From positions 1 through 34,311 of the forward strand of contig JASJBD010000049.1 in assembly GCA_030066665.1 (NCBI GenBank): 34,311 nucleotides of DNA. Direction: 5' to 3'. A model generated the notes under the pieces. It was not told where the DNA came from. It made no database searches and saw nothing but the letters and a program-made list of their open reading frames with translations. Positions within the stretch are counted from its first letter, which is position 1. Each line of letters begins with the position of its first letter. Of the stretch, positions 9,503-18,390 are shown one piece after another. The position numbers and the translations under genes were made by a program. This DNA is from Gammaproteobacteria bacterium. GTDB lineage: Bacteria; Pseudomonadota; Gammaproteobacteria; Steroidobacterales; GCA-2729495.

Positions 9503-10291
9503 TCACAGAGCGGGCGGCGTGCTGAACAGCTGCTTCAGTCCGTCGTGGACTTTCGGGTTGCCCCCGATCACGTTACCGGTTTCCAGGAAGTCACCCGCAT
9601 CATCGAGTTCCGAAATCATGCCACCGGCTTCGCGGATCAATAACGCGCCGGCTGCCATGTCCCAGGTGCTCAGGCCGAATTCCCAGAAGCCATCGAGCCG
9701 ACCGGCGGCCACGTAGGCGAGATCGAGCGCCGCGGCCCCGGGGCGTCGGATACCGGCGGTGCTCTCCAGCACAGCCTGCAGCATGCCGAGGTAACGGTCC
9801 ATGTATGTCGCATTGGCGCGGTACGGAAAGCCGGTACCGATCAGGGCACCCTCAAGGCTATGCAGGTTCGACACCCGGATACGCCGGCCGTCGAGTTGCG
9901 CGCCTTGGCCACGTGCGGCCGTGAAGAGTTCCTGGCGCATCGGGTCGTACACGACCGCGACCTCCAGTTGACCGCGCACCTGCAGTGCAATCGACACCGC
10001 GAAGACCGGAAAACCGTGGACGAAATTCGTTGTACCGTCGAGGGGATCGATGATCCACAAGTTGTCAGCCTCGCCCTGGCGGCCGCTTTCCTCGGCCAGG
10101 AACGCATGATCCGGATACCGCTCGCGGATCGTGTCGATAATGATCTCCTCCGCTGCATGGTCCACTTGGGTCACGAATTCGTTGCGAGCCTTCGTGTGAA
10201 TCTCCAGCCGTTCGGCGCGATTCAGGTAACCGGCCGCGGTATCGCCGGCGCGCCGCGCCGCTTGGACGGCTGTATTCAGGAATGCTTGCAT
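9503..10291 (-). CDS. suhB: inositol-1-monophosphatase family protein SuhB
   Basis: 262 residues. The family hydrolyses inositol phosphates with Mg ions; in gammaproteobacteria SuhB also joins the rRNA transcription antitermination complex. Metal-site motifs are intact: AEESG (Glu67, Glu68), IIDPLDGTTNFVHG (Asp82, Asp85) and WDMAAGALLIREAGG (Asp211). It is divergent from trmJ, with a 108-base gap. On the minus strand a TAGAAT -10-like box lies at 10325-10330 without a good -35. The suhB-trmJ neighbourhood is conserved in Escherichia coli. Confidence 0.96.
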   Translation of the reverse strand: MQAFLNTAVQAARRAGDTAAGYLNRAERLEIHTKARNEFVTQVDHAAEEIIIDTIRERYPDHAFLAEESGRQGEADNLWIIDPLDGTTNFVHGFPVFAVSIALQVRGQLEVAVVYDPMRQELFTAARGQGAQLDGRRIRVSNLHSLEGALIGTGFPYRANATYMDRYLGMLQAVLESTAGIRRPGAAALDLAYVAAGRLDGFWEFGLSTWDMAAGALLIREAGGMISELDDAGDFLETGNVIGGNPKVHDGLKQLFSTPPAL

Positions 10292-10399
10292 CGCGCGCTC
10301 GCCGGACCTGCCGAAAGGGGGCGTATTCTACGGTGTCCCGTTGCCGGCGGCACCTGTTCGGGCGGCGCCGGTACAATACCGGCAGCTATTGACGACTAC

Positions 10400-11173
10400 A
10401 TGGAAATGACAGCCACCCAGCCACGCTTTGTGCTCGTTGCGCCCACGCATCCCGGGAATATTGGTGCCGCCGCGCGTGCCATCAAGACCATGGGGTTCGC
10501 CCGGCTGGTGCTGGTGGCCCCAGCCTGTGACATCGACGGTGAGGCACGGGCGCGCTCGTCTGGCGCGCTCGATGTGCTGCTGGCGGCAACGCAGGTTGCC
10601 ACGCTCGACGAAGCGATTGGTGACTGCGGTCTTGTGATCGGCGCGAGCGCGCGGCAGCGCACGCTGAATTGGCCGGAATACTCGCCGCGGGAATGTGCGG
10701 CCGAAGTGGCGGAGAAAACTGCGGGCACCGAAGTCGCCATTTTGTTTGGACCGGAGCGGGCCGGGCTGACGAATGACGCGCTGGATCGCTGCCACGGACT
10801 GGTGTACATCCCGAGTAATCCGGAATACAACTCGCTGAACCTGGCGATGGCGGTACAGGTCATCGCCTATGAACTGCGGCTGGCGTTGGCAGAGCGGCCT
10901 GGCGCAGTGCCCTCCACGCAGGCCCATCCGCCCGCCCGCGCGGCCGACCTGGAGTATTTCTACGGCCACCTGGAACGGGCGCTGGTTGCCGGCGATTTCA
11001 TCGATCCGGAGAATCCGCGGCACCTGATGCGACGGTTGCGGCGCCTGTTCAACCGCGCGCGTCTGGACAGCAACGAACTGGCGATCCTGCGCGGCATGCT
11101 CAGCGCGCTCGCGCCAGGCTCAGGGGACAATGCGCCGGCGGCATCGATCCAGTCGCCCGAGGCCGATGGCTGA
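10400..11173 (+). CDS. trmJ: tRNA (cytidine/uridine-2'-O-)-methyltransferase TrmJ
   Basis: 257 residues from the ATG at 10400; the frame is open far upstream but there it is antisense to suhB. TrmJ is a SPOUT-class methyltransferase that 2'-O-methylates position 32 of tRNAs. Motifs are VLVAPTHPGNIGAAARAIKTMG at the N-terminus, LFGPERAGLTND, and the trefoil-knot IPSNPEYNSLNLAMAVQVI. A C-terminal helical extension (PARAADLEYFYGHLERAL) is typical of TrmJ. A TACAAT -10-like box sits at 10372-10377, without a clear -35. The 3' end overlaps iscS by eight bases. Confidence 0.94.
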   Translation: MEMTATQPRFVLVAPTHPGNIGAAARAIKTMGFARLVLVAPACDIDGEARARSSGALDVLLAATQVATLDEAIGDCGLVIGASARQRTLNWPEYSPRECAAEVAEKTAGTEVAILFGPERAGLTNDALDRCHGLVYIPSNPEYNSLNLAMAVQVIAYELRLALAERPGAVPSTQAHPPARAADLEYFYGHLERALVAGDFIDPENPRHLMRRLRRLFNRARLDSNELAILRGMLSALAPGSGDNAPAASIQSPEADG

Positions 11174-12341
11174 CTCGATCTATCTCGACTATGCGGCCAG
11201 CACGCCGGTGGATCCGGACGTTGCCGCGCGCATTTCGGCACTGCTCAAATCGCAGCTTGGCGCGGCGAACCCGTCGGCGACGCATAGGCCCGGACGCGCG
11301 GCCGCCGCGGTCATCGAACACGCGCGCCAGCAGGTCGCCGACTTGATCGGCGCACAGGCTGGTGAAATCGTGTGGACATCCGGCGCGACCGAGTCCGACA
11401 ACCTGGCAATCATCGGCGCAGCGCACTTCCAGCAAGGTCGTGGCCGCCATGTGATTACCTCCACGACGGAGCACCCGGCCGTGCTCGAAAGTTGCCGGGC
11501 GCTGGAACGGGACGGTTTCAAGGTGACTTACCTGCGCCCGGACGACGCCGGACTTCTCGATCCGGACATCGTGGCGGCAGCGGTTACCGCCGACACCATT
11601 TTGTTGTCAGTAATGCATGTCAACAACGAGACGGGCGTGGTGCAGGACATCGCCGCACTGGGTGCGCTGTGTCGCGAGCACGACCTGCTGTTTCATGTCG
11701 ACGCGGCGCAAAGCGCCGGTCGCCTGCCCATTGATGTCAAGGCGCAGGCTATCGACCTGTTGTCGCTGTCGGCACACAAGATGTACGGCCCGAAGGGCGC
11801 GGGTGCCTTGTTCCTGGACGCTGACCGTTGTCGCCGCGTCGAACCCCTGCAATTTGGTGGCGCGCAGGAGCGCGGCCTGCGACCCGGCACGCTGCCGACC
11901 CATCAGCTCGCCGGCATGGGGCAGGCCTGTGAGCTGGCGCGACAGCGGCTCGCGACCGATCCCCCGGCACAGGCGCAACTGCGGGACCACCTGTGGTCAC
12001 AGCTGCAGACGTTACCCGGCGTCCTGCTGAACGGTTCGGCGCGGCAGCGCGTGTGCCACATCCTGAATGTCAGCGTGACGGGTGTGGAGGGGGAAAGCCT
12101 GCGTCTCGCGCTGCGCGAGCTGGCGATTTCGAGTGGCTCAGCCTGTGCCAGCGATTCCGGGGAGCCGTCCGCGGTGCTGAAGAGCCTTGGGCGGTCGGAT
12201 CAATTGGCCGAAGCATCGCTGCGTTTCAGCCTCGGCCGTGGCACGACGATGGCGGAGCTGGATCGGGCCGTGGCCATCTTTCGCCGCGAGGTGACGCGGC
12301 TGCGGGCGCTCGCCCCAACGCTGCCCGACGAGGCCGCCTGA
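11166..12341 (+). CDS. iscS: cysteine desulfurase, IscS type, lacking the usual C-terminal tail
   Basis: 391 residues. IscS uses pyridoxal phosphate to take sulfur from cysteine for Fe-S clusters and thio-modified tRNA. The start is ATG 11166 (MADSIYLDYAASTPVD), inside the end of trmJ. His103, the Schiff-base lysine Lys205 (SLSAHKMYGPKG) and the persulfide Cys327 (SSGSACASDSGEPS) are at nearly the same positions as in E. coli IscS. The protein stops at TRLRALAPTLPDEAA, whereas E. coli IscS continues for about a dozen residues in a tail known to matter for binding IscU. No iscR precedes it. The next start lies one base after the stop. Confidence 0.93.
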   Translation: MADSIYLDYAASTPVDPDVAARISALLKSQLGAANPSATHRPGRAAAAVIEHARQQVADLIGAQAGEIVWTSGATESDNLAIIGAAHFQQGRGRHVITSTTEHPAVLESCRALERDGFKVTYLRPDDAGLLDPDIVAAAVTADTILLSVMHVNNETGVVQDIAALGALCREHDLLFHVDAAQSAGRLPIDVKAQAIDLLSLSAHKMYGPKGAGALFLDADRCRRVEPLQFGGAQERGLRPGTLPTHQLAGMGQACELARQRLATDPPAQAQLRDHLWSQLQTLPGVLLNGSARQRVCHILNVSVTGVEGESLRLALRELAISSGSACASDSGEPSAVLKSLGRSDQLAEASLRFSLGRGTTMAELDRAVAIFRREVTRLRALAPTLPDEAA

Positions 12342-12342
12342 C

Positions 12343-12756
12343 GTGGACTACTCGCCGCTCGTCCTCGAGCATTTCGATCACCCGCGCAATGTCGGCCCGT
12401 TGCCGCCCGGCGAGGGCGCGATACTCCGCGGTGCTGCGGGCGCCGCGGATCAGGGGCAGGTTATCTGCTTCGAAATCCGGACCGAATCAGGCCGGATAGA
12501 GGCCGCGGCGTTCCAGGCGCTCGCCTGTCCCGAGGTGATCGCAGCCTGCAGCCTGGTAACGGAACACCTGCAGGGGCAGGCGCTGGAGACGCTCGGTGGC
12601 GTGACAGCCGCGTCGCTGGCGGAACGGCTCGGGGCGTCGCCGGCCAAGCTGGCTCAGCTGCTACTGGTCGAGGACGCCTTGCGGAATTGCTGGCGGGCTT
12701 GGGAAAATAATGAGCTTTGTGTGTCCCCGCCGGGACGGAGCGAGACATGGCAATAA
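12343..12756 (+). CDS. degenerate IscU-like scaffold homologue
   Basis: 137 residues from GTG 12343. The fold is clearly that of IscU: N-terminal YSPLVLEHFDHPRNVGPL, central ALACPEVIAACSLVTEHLQG and C-terminal LLVEDALRNCW. The cluster site is damaged. The position of E. coli Cys37 is Gln37 and that of Asp39 is Gln39 (GAADQGQV). Cys63 is kept as Cys62. The His105-Cys106 pair is Ala104-Gln105. The HscA-binding LPPVK is ASPAK. It probably cannot build a cluster as IscU does. It could act as an IscS modulator or carrier, or be decaying, but the frame is intact and densely packed between iscS and iscA (10-base overlap). Confidence 0.85.
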   Translation: MDYSPLVLEHFDHPRNVGPLPPGEGAILRGAAGAADQGQVICFEIRTESGRIEAAAFQALACPEVIAACSLVTEHLQGQALETLGGVTAASLAERLGASPAKLAQLLLVEDALRNCWRAWENNELCVSPPGRSETWQ

Positions 12757-13070
12757 AGCTGACTGACCGGGCCGTCGATCACGTGCGGCGCTTCCTGGCC
12801 CACCGGGATGGTGCGGTAGGGCTGCGCCTGGGCGTGAAACGAACCGGATGTTCGGGGCTGGCATACGTGGTCAATTACGCGGACGAGATTCAGTCTGGCG
12901 ACGAAGTATTCGACGCGGACGGCGTCAAGGTCGTCGTGGATCGGGAGAGTCTGCGATTTATCGACGGAACCGAAGTCGATTACGTTCGCGAAGGGTTGAA
13001 TGAGGCTTTCAGCTTCCGAAATCCAAATGCCGCAGGGGAGTGCGGCTGCGGCGAAAGTTTCAACATCTGA
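12747..13070 (+). CDS. iscA: A-type Fe-S carrier, IscA-like
   Basis: 107 residues from ATG 12747, which has GGAG at 12736-12739 and overlaps the previous stop. A-type carriers receive and pass on Fe-S clusters using three cysteines, all present: Cys35 (RTGCSGLAY), Cys99 and Cys101 (GECGCGESFNI). The ending CGCGESF is closer to IscA than to ErpA, which usually has CGCGSSF. No hscB, hscA, fdx or iscX follows; the next gene is ndk. Cluster assembly in this organism therefore probably relies on genes elsewhere, perhaps SUF. Confidence 0.93.
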   Translation: MAIKLTDRAVDHVRRFLAHRDGAVGLRLGVKRTGCSGLAYVVNYADEIQSGDEVFDADGVKVVVDRESLRFIDGTEVDYVREGLNEAFSFRNPNAAGECGCGESFNI

Positions 13071-13124
13071 TTATCACGCGCTGCGGCGCGCAACTGGTTT
13101 TTCTATTCTTTTGCGGGAGTACCC

Positions 13125-13556
13125 ATGGCTATCGAACGCACGTTTTCTATTGTCAAGCCGGATGGCGTGGAAAAAAACCTCGTTGGCGAGGTCTACCGTC
13201 GCTTTGAGCAGGCGGGTCTGAAAATCGTCGCGGCGAAGATGCTGCACATGACGCGCGAGCAGGCTGAAGGTTTTTACGCCGTGCACAGGGAACGACCGTT
13301 TTACAATGACCTGGTCAATTACATGATTTCCGGCCCCGTGATGATCCAGGTGCTGGAAGGGGAGGGCGCCATCGCGAAGAATCGCGAGGTGATGGGCGCG
13401 ACCAACCCGGCCGACGCCGATCCGGGAACGATCCGTAAGGACTTTGCGACCAGTATCGAGGAAAACGTGGTGCACGGCTCCGATGGTTCGGACACGGCGA
13501 GGCAAGAAATCGCCTTCTTCTTTGGCGAGGATGAAATCTGTCCGCGCACGCGGTAA
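13125..13556 (+). CDS. ndk: nucleoside diphosphate kinase
   Basis: 143 residues. Ndk moves the γ-phosphate between nucleoside triphosphates and diphosphates through a phosphohistidine. The motif NVVHGSDG contains the active His117, and the N-terminus [17 protein letters not shown] is canonical. GGGAG lies just before the ATG at 13125. A 54-base gap after iscA leaves room for a promoter, but I see no convincing boxes. Confidence 0.97.
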   Translation: MAIERTFSIVKPDGVEKNLVGEVYRRFEQAGLKIVAAKMLHMTREQAEGFYAVHRERPFYNDLVNYMISGPVMIQVLEGEGAIAKNREVMGATNPADADPGTIRKDFATSIEENVVHGSDGSDTARQEIAFFFGEDEICPRTR

Positions 13557-13562
13557 GGCTTC

Positions 13563-14654
13563 ATGGGAGCGGCGGCTGACAAATTGCTGGGCCTGTCGCG
13601 TGACGCGCTCGAACGTCATTTCGTCGCCATGGGCGAGAAGCCGTTTCGGGCGCGTCAGCTGATGAAATGGGTCTATGGGCACGCGGTTCTGCAGCCGGAA
13701 GCCATGACCGATCTGAGCGTCGCATTGCGCGAGCGGCTGGCGGGTTCTGCGAGCTTCGACCTGCCAACCGTGCGCAGTCGCCAGGAGGCGGTGGACGGCG
13801 TGGTCAAGTGGCTGCTGGATGCCGGGCGTGGCCAGGCGATCGAGACAGTGTTCATACCGGAAGGCACGCGCGGCACGCTGTGTGTGTCGTCACAAGTCGG
13901 CTGTGCGATGGACTGCAGCTTCTGTGCGACCGGGGCTCAAGGCTTCAATCGTAATCTCGATGCCGCGGAGATCATCGGCCAGGTCATGCTGGCCCGCCAG
14001 GAGCTGGTCTGCGAGCGTGAGTCGCCCATTACCAATGTTGTCTTCATGGGGATGGGTGAGCCGCTCGCGAACTTTCGGCCGCTGGTCGAAGCGGTTTCCG
14101 TGCTGACAGACAACCTGGGGTTCAATCTGTCACGCCGGCGCGTTACCGTCAGCACATCGGGCCTGGTGCCGCAGATTCGCCGGCTGGCCGACGAGGCGCG
14201 CGTCGCGCTGGCGGTCTCGCTGCACGCGCCGGATGATCGCTTGCGCGACGAACTGGTGCCGATCAATCGGCGCCACCCGATCGATGAATTGCTGCCGGCC
14301 TGCTGGGATTACGTGGCGAAAACCAACACGCGGGATATTACCTTCGAATACGTCATGCTCGACGGCGTCAATGATGACCTGTCGCACGCGCGTCAGCTCG
14401 CGTCACGCCTGAAGCGGCGGCCCGCGAAGGTCAACCTGATTCCGTTCAACCCGTTCCCGGGTACGCAATACCGGCGTAGTTCGCCGGCCGTCGTCGATGA
14501 ATTCCGGCAGGTGCTGCTCGATGCCGGCGTGTTCACCGTCACCCGTAAGACGCGCGGCGACGATATCGCCGCAGCCTGTGGTCAGCTTGCCGGCCAGGTG
14601 CATAACCGGGTGCGCTCGCCCCTCAGCCTGAAAGTCCAGGAGACACGTCCGTGA
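13563..14654 (+). CDS. rlmN: dual-specificity 23S rRNA/tRNA adenine-C2 methyltransferase RlmN
   Basis: 363 residues. RlmN is a radical-SAM enzyme that methylates A2503 of 23S rRNA and A37 of some tRNAs. The cluster motif is Cys114-x3-Cys118-x2-Cys121 (GCAMDCSFC). Cys107 in LCVSSQVG and a C-terminal cysteine (DDIAAACGQLAGQ) match the conserved pair used in methyl transfer. MGMGEPLANF and the SLHAPDD segment are also typical. It starts six bases after ndk and its stop overlaps the GTG of pilF. Confidence 0.96.
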   Translation: MGAAADKLLGLSRDALERHFVAMGEKPFRARQLMKWVYGHAVLQPEAMTDLSVALRERLAGSASFDLPTVRSRQEAVDGVVKWLLDAGRGQAIETVFIPEGTRGTLCVSSQVGCAMDCSFCATGAQGFNRNLDAAEIIGQVMLARQELVCERESPITNVVFMGMGEPLANFRPLVEAVSVLTDNLGFNLSRRRVTVSTSGLVPQIRRLADEARVALAVSLHAPDDRLRDELVPINRRHPIDELLPACWDYVAKTNTRDITFEYVMLDGVNDDLSHARQLASRLKRRPAKVNLIPFNPFPGTQYRRSSPAVVDEFRQVLLDAGVFTVTRKTRGDDIAAACGQLAGQVHNRVRSPLSLKVQETRP

Positions 14655-15430
14655 AGACTCAGCGATGGATTCCTATTGTTTTGTCCGCCGCGTTGCTGAC
14701 TGGATGTGTCACCGAGACCTCCGGCACCAAGTTACCGGAGGCGTCCGACGAGGACGCCGCCCAAGCGAACCTCGAACTGGGTATCGGCTACCTGCGGCAG
14801 GGGAACCTGCCCGAAGCGCAGGTGAAACTGGAAAAAGCCATCGAGCAGAACCCGCGCCTGCCTGAAGCGCACACGGCGCTGGCGATTGTCTATGAGCAGC
14901 TGGGCGACCTCGAGGCTGCCGAGCGACAGTATCGCCGCAGTATCTCGGTATCGCCGGACGATCCGGACGCGATCGAAGCGCTGGGCGTGTTTCTCTGCCG
15001 GCGCGCCGGCCGTGAGACCGAAGCGCTGAAAGAATTCGAGCGGGCGTTGGCCATTCCACTCTCCGTGGCCTATACGGACCGCGCCTCGCTGTATGCAAAC
15101 GCCGGCATTTGCGCCAAGCGGGTCGACCTGGCCCAGGCCGAGGATTACCTGCGCCTGTCGTTACGCAATAACCCGGGCTACAGTGAAGCGCTACTGCAGC
15201 TGGCGGACGTGGCGCACAAACGTGGCAACGACCTGCAGGCCCGTGCTTTCCTGGAACGCTATTTGGGCATCAGTCGCGCGTCCCCCGCGGTGCTCTGGCT
15301 TGGCGTCCAGATTGAAGAGCAGCTCGGTGATATCGATGCCGCGGCCGCGTATGCCGCGCAATTGAAAAGCGAATTCCCCGAATCCGTAGAGACACGACAG
15401 CTCCTGGAGCGCGAGCGCAATGCCGGCTGA
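14651..15430 (+). CDS. pilF: type IV pilus biogenesis lipoprotein PilF/PilW (TPR)
   Basis: 259 residues from GTG 14651. A lipoprotein signal peptide ends in the lipobox LLTGC (Cys19). The mature part is made of tetratricopeptide repeats (for example LGIGYLRQGNLPEAQVKLEK, ALAIVYEQLGDLEAAERQY, ALLQLADVAHKRGNDLQARA). In gammaproteobacteria this pilotin brings the secretin PilQ to the outer membrane; the place between rlmN and rodZ is the usual one for pilF/pilW. No other pilus genes are in the window. It overlaps rlmN by 4 bases and rodZ by 11. Confidence 0.9.
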   Translation: MKTQRWIPIVLSAALLTGCVTETSGTKLPEASDEDAAQANLELGIGYLRQGNLPEAQVKLEKAIEQNPRLPEAHTALAIVYEQLGDLEAAERQYRRSISVSPDDPDAIEALGVFLCRRAGRETEALKEFERALAIPLSVAYTDRASLYANAGICAKRVDLAQAEDYLRLSLRNNPGYSEALLQLADVAHKRGNDLQARAFLERYLGISRASPAVLWLGVQIEEQLGDIDAAAAYAAQLKSEFPESVETRQLLERERNAG

Positions 15431-16367
15431 CGACGCCAGCCCCGGTCAGCCGACGGCGGGTGCCGGCGCCGGACCAGGCGGCCTGTTGCGACGGGCACGC
15501 GAAGCGCGCGGGATGGCGCTGGAACAAGTTGCCGATGCACTGCACCTGGACGACAGCGTCGTGGTGGCGCTCGAAGAGGAGCGTTTCGACACACTTGGTG
15601 CGCCGGTCTTCGTCAGGGGACACCTGAAAGCATACGCCCGACTGGTCGATGTGTCGGAAGACGAGATTCTCGATGCGTATGGGGACACGACCGACGAAAC
15701 TGCCAGTTTGCCCGAATTGCAGCAGCCGACCCATCGCGCCGCGGTCGCAATCAATCCGCTGCCGTGGGCAATTGGTGCGCTCGGTGTGCTGCTGGCCATT
15801 GGCCTGGCAGTTTACGTGCTGCAGGACGACCCGGAACCGCGCGTGCCAGCGATCAGCGCGGACGAACCGCCAGCCCCGCTGGCATCGGTGGATCCGGAAC
15901 CGGTGCCGCTGGCGCCAACCCCGGTCGCGCCGCCGGTTGATCTCGTGGAGCCCGAGCCGGCCCCCGAGCCGGAGCCTGTGGCTGAAGCTGAAACAACGGT
16001 GGAGCCGGAGCCGACGAGTGAATCCGACGCAGAACGCATCGCGGCCGCCGCGCCGACCGATGAGGCCACCCCGGCCGAGGCCGAGCCGGTGGCGCCGCTG
16101 CCTGGAGACCAGGTCACGCTGGAACTGTATTTTCGTGGTGAGTCCTGGACGGAAATATCCGATCGGAACCGGCGCATCCTGTTCGGCCTGCAGCGGGAAG
16201 GCGTGCGTCGCGAACTGAGTGGCGAGCCGCCGTTCAAAGTCCTGATCGGGAATGCGCCGGACGTGGACATCTACCTGAACGGCGAGCCGTTTGCAGTGCC
16301 GCCCGGCAGTGTGACCGGCAAAGTTGCGCGGCTGACGATCGACGCGCCGGCGACCGGGGAACCATGA
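15420..16367 (+). CDS. rodZ: RodZ-like cytoskeletal helix-turn-helix membrane protein
   Basis: 315 residues. RodZ links MreB filaments to the cell-wall machinery. The order fits the family: a cytoplasmic HTH domain (about 20-90; [20 protein letters not shown]), one membrane segment (about 115-134), a long linker rich in Pro, Glu and Ala (about 138-235), and a C-terminal DUF4115 domain with [14 protein letters not shown]. The start ATG 15420 lies inside the end of pilF. ATGA couples it to hisS, so ispG, which usually sits between rodZ and hisS, is missing here. Confidence 0.9.
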   Translation: MPADDASPGQPTAGAGAGPGGLLRRAREARGMALEQVADALHLDDSVVVALEEERFDTLGAPVFVRGHLKAYARLVDVSEDEILDAYGDTTDETASLPELQQPTHRAAVAINPLPWAIGALGVLLAIGLAVYVLQDDPEPRVPAISADEPPAPLASVDPEPVPLAPTPVAPPVDLVEPEPAPEPEPVAEAETTVEPEPTSESDAERIAAAAPTDEATPAEAEPVAPLPGDQVTLELYFRGESWTEISDRNRRILFGLQREGVRRELSGEPPFKVLIGNAPDVDIYLNGEPFAVPPGSVTGKVARLTIDAPATGEP

Positions 16368-17650
16368 GCGAACAGATTCAACCGATTCGCGGCATGGCGG
16401 ACGTGCTGCCATCGGACAGTGCCGGCTGGCAGCTGTTGGAAACCACGTTGCGCGAGATTGCCCACGCTTATGGCTATCGCGAAATGCGTGTGCCGGTTGT
16501 CGAACGGACGGAACTGTTCCGACGCTCGATTGGCGAGGTGACGGACATCGTCGAAAAGGAGATGTACACCTTCGACGATCGCAATGGCACGAGTCTGACA
16601 CTGCGACCCGAAGCAACCGCAGGCATTGTGCGGGCCGGCATCAGCAACGGCCTGTTGCATAACCAGCGACAGAAGGTCTGGTTCACGGGCCCGATGTTTC
16701 GCTATGAAAGACCGCAGAAAGGTCGGTATCGCCAGTTTCACCAGTTCGATGTGGAAGCGCTGGGCTACGCCGGACCGGATATTGACGCGGAGATGATCCT
16801 GATGACGGCGCGTCTGTGGCGTGCCCTCGGCATCGAGGCCGTGACGCTGGAACTGAATTCGCTTGGCACGGCCGAGTCCCGTGCGGCCTATCGCGACGTG
16901 CTGACGACCTATTTCCGGGATCACGAAGCCGCGCTGGATACGGACAGTCGGACCCGCCTGCAGCGCAGTCCGATGCGAATCCTGGACAGCAAGAACCCGG
17001 ACATGCGGGAGCTGATCGCGGGCGCGCCCGTGATGATGGATTACCTCGACCCGGAGTCAGCCGACCATTTCGCGGCATTGCGTGAACTGCTCGATGACGC
17101 TGGCATCGGCTATCGCCTCAATCCGCAGCTGGTCCGTGGGCTGGATTACTACAGTCGCACGGTGTTCGAGTGGGTCACGGACCGGCTTGGCGCCCAGGGC
17201 ACGGTCTGCGCCGGTGGCCGCTACGATGGGCTGGTGTCACAGCTCGGCGGGCGAGCCACACCGGCGATCGGCTGGGCGCTGGGCCTGGAACGCTTGCTGG
17301 AGCTATACCGGGCCTGCGACGGAGTCGAGCCCGATAGTGCGCCGGACATCTTCGTTGTCGCGGTCGGAGCCGGTACACTGCGCTCCGCATTCCAGCTCGC
17401 CGAATCCCTGCGCGACGACGCGCCGGCGCTGCGGGTGGAATTCGGTTGTGACGGGGGCAGCTTCAAGAACCAGATGAAGCGGGCTGATCGCAGCGGTGCG
17501 CCGCTGGCCGTGATCCTGGGCGAGGAAGAGTTGGCGAACGCGACGGTGGGCCTGAAGCCATTGCGCGGGCAGGGTGAGCAGCAGACGGTCGCCCGGGATA
17601 AGCTGGTGAACGCCGTGCTGGCATTGTTGCCGGCGAGCGATACCCGCTAA
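16364..17650 (+). CDS. hisS: histidyl-tRNA synthetase
   Basis: 428 residues, class II aminoacyl-tRNA synthetase. Motifs visible are [10 protein letters not shown] at the start, [13 protein letters not shown], motif 2 [18 protein letters not shown], the histidine-specific [26 protein letters not shown] and motif 3 [14 protein letters not shown], followed by the anticodon-binding domain. It overlaps rodZ by four bases and is followed after 29 bases by yfgM. Confidence 0.97.
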   Translation: MSEQIQPIRGMADVLPSDSAGWQLLETTLREIAHAYGYREMRVPVVERTELFRRSIGEVTDIVEKEMYTFDDRNGTSLTLRPEATAGIVRAGISNGLLHNQRQKVWFTGPMFRYERPQKGRYRQFHQFDVEALGYAGPDIDAEMILMTARLWRALGIEAVTLELNSLGTAESRAAYRDVLTTYFRDHEAALDTDSRTRLQRSPMRILDSKNPDMRELIAGAPVMMDYLDPESADHFAALRELLDDAGIGYRLNPQLVRGLDYYSRTVFEWVTDRLGAQGTVCAGGRYDGLVSQLGGRATPAIGWALGLERLLELYRACDGVEPDSAPDIFVVAVGAGTLRSAFQLAESLRDDAPALRVEFGCDGGSFKNQMKRADRSGAPLAVILGEEELANATVGLKPLRGQGEQQTVARDKLVNAVLALLPASDTR

Positions 17651-17679
17651 CAGATTAAGGATAAGGTGAGAACGCGATA

Positions 17680-18390
17680 GTGGACGAACTTCTGACAGAC
17701 CAACAGCAGGCAGAGATTGCCAAAAAATGGCTGCGCGAAAATGGCGGCTTCATTTTCGGGGGCATCCTGCTGGGCCTGGGCGCGCTGTATGGCTGGAACT
17801 GGTGGGGCGATTACCAGGATGGTCAGGCGATCGAGGCCTCGGCCCTCTATGAACAGGTACTCGAAGCCGTGGACGCGTCGCGACCGGTTCGGGCAGCGGA
17901 ACTCCAGGCAGAGCTCGCGGCGCAGTTTGCCGGATCGCCATACGTCGACCAGGGGCGCCTGGCCATGGCGAAGCTGCACATGAACAGGAACGAGGCCGAC
18001 GACGCGGCAAGCTATCTCGAGCAAATCGTGGACCAGAGTCGCGACGACCTCGTGCGGCCCGTTGCGCGGCAGCGCCTGGCGCGCGTGCGGCTGCATCAGC
18101 AGAAGTACGACGAGGCACTCGCCGCACTGGACCGCATCGATGAGAACTCTGCGTTTGCGTCGCGTTCCCATGAAATTCGCGGTGACATCTACGCCGCGCA
18201 GAACATGCCGGCCGACGCGCGCCGCGAATACGAATCAGCCTTGAATACCGTCGAACCGGGCGTGATCGATCGCAGTTACGTGCAGGCGAAACTCGACGCC
18301 TTGCCGGCAGTTGACACTGCGATCTCGATGGATGAATCCGCCGCTACGGAATCGTCGGCACCCGAGGCAGAGACGGCCGCGGGCGAATGA
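17680..18390 (+). CDS. yfgM: YfgM-like inner-membrane TPR protein (ancillary SecYEG translocon subunit)
   Basis: 236 residues from GTG 17680. A short cytoplasmic start (TDQQQAEIAKKWLRENG) precedes a membrane segment at about 24-43 and a periplasmic TPR domain (LAMAKLHMNRNEADDAASYL, LARVRLHQQKYDEALAAL). In E. coli YfgM works with PpiD at the translocon and hands substrates to periplasmic chaperones. The last 25 residues are acidic and of low complexity. The ATGA overlap with bamB fits the conserved hisS-yfgM-bamB-der run. Confidence 0.92.
   Translation: MDELLTDQQQAEIAKKWLRENGGFIFGGILLGLGALYGWNWWGDYQDGQAIEASALYEQVLEAVDASRPVRAAELQAELAAQFAGSPYVDQGRLAMAKLHMNRNEADDAASYLEQIVDQSRDDLVRPVARQRLARVRLHQQKYDEALAALDRIDENSAFASRSHEIRGDIYAAQNMPADARREYESALNTVEPGVIDRSYVQAKLDALPAVDTAISMDESAATESSAPEAETAAGE

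Noticed and set aside
9860..10399. Upstream extension of trmJ
   Set aside because: It runs antisense through suhB and has no SPOUT similarity; TrmJ begins naturally at 10400.
15270..16616. 448-codon minus-strand ORF opposite pilF, rodZ and hisS
   Set aside because: Low-complexity Arg-rich translation opposite recognised genes; no start signal or domain.
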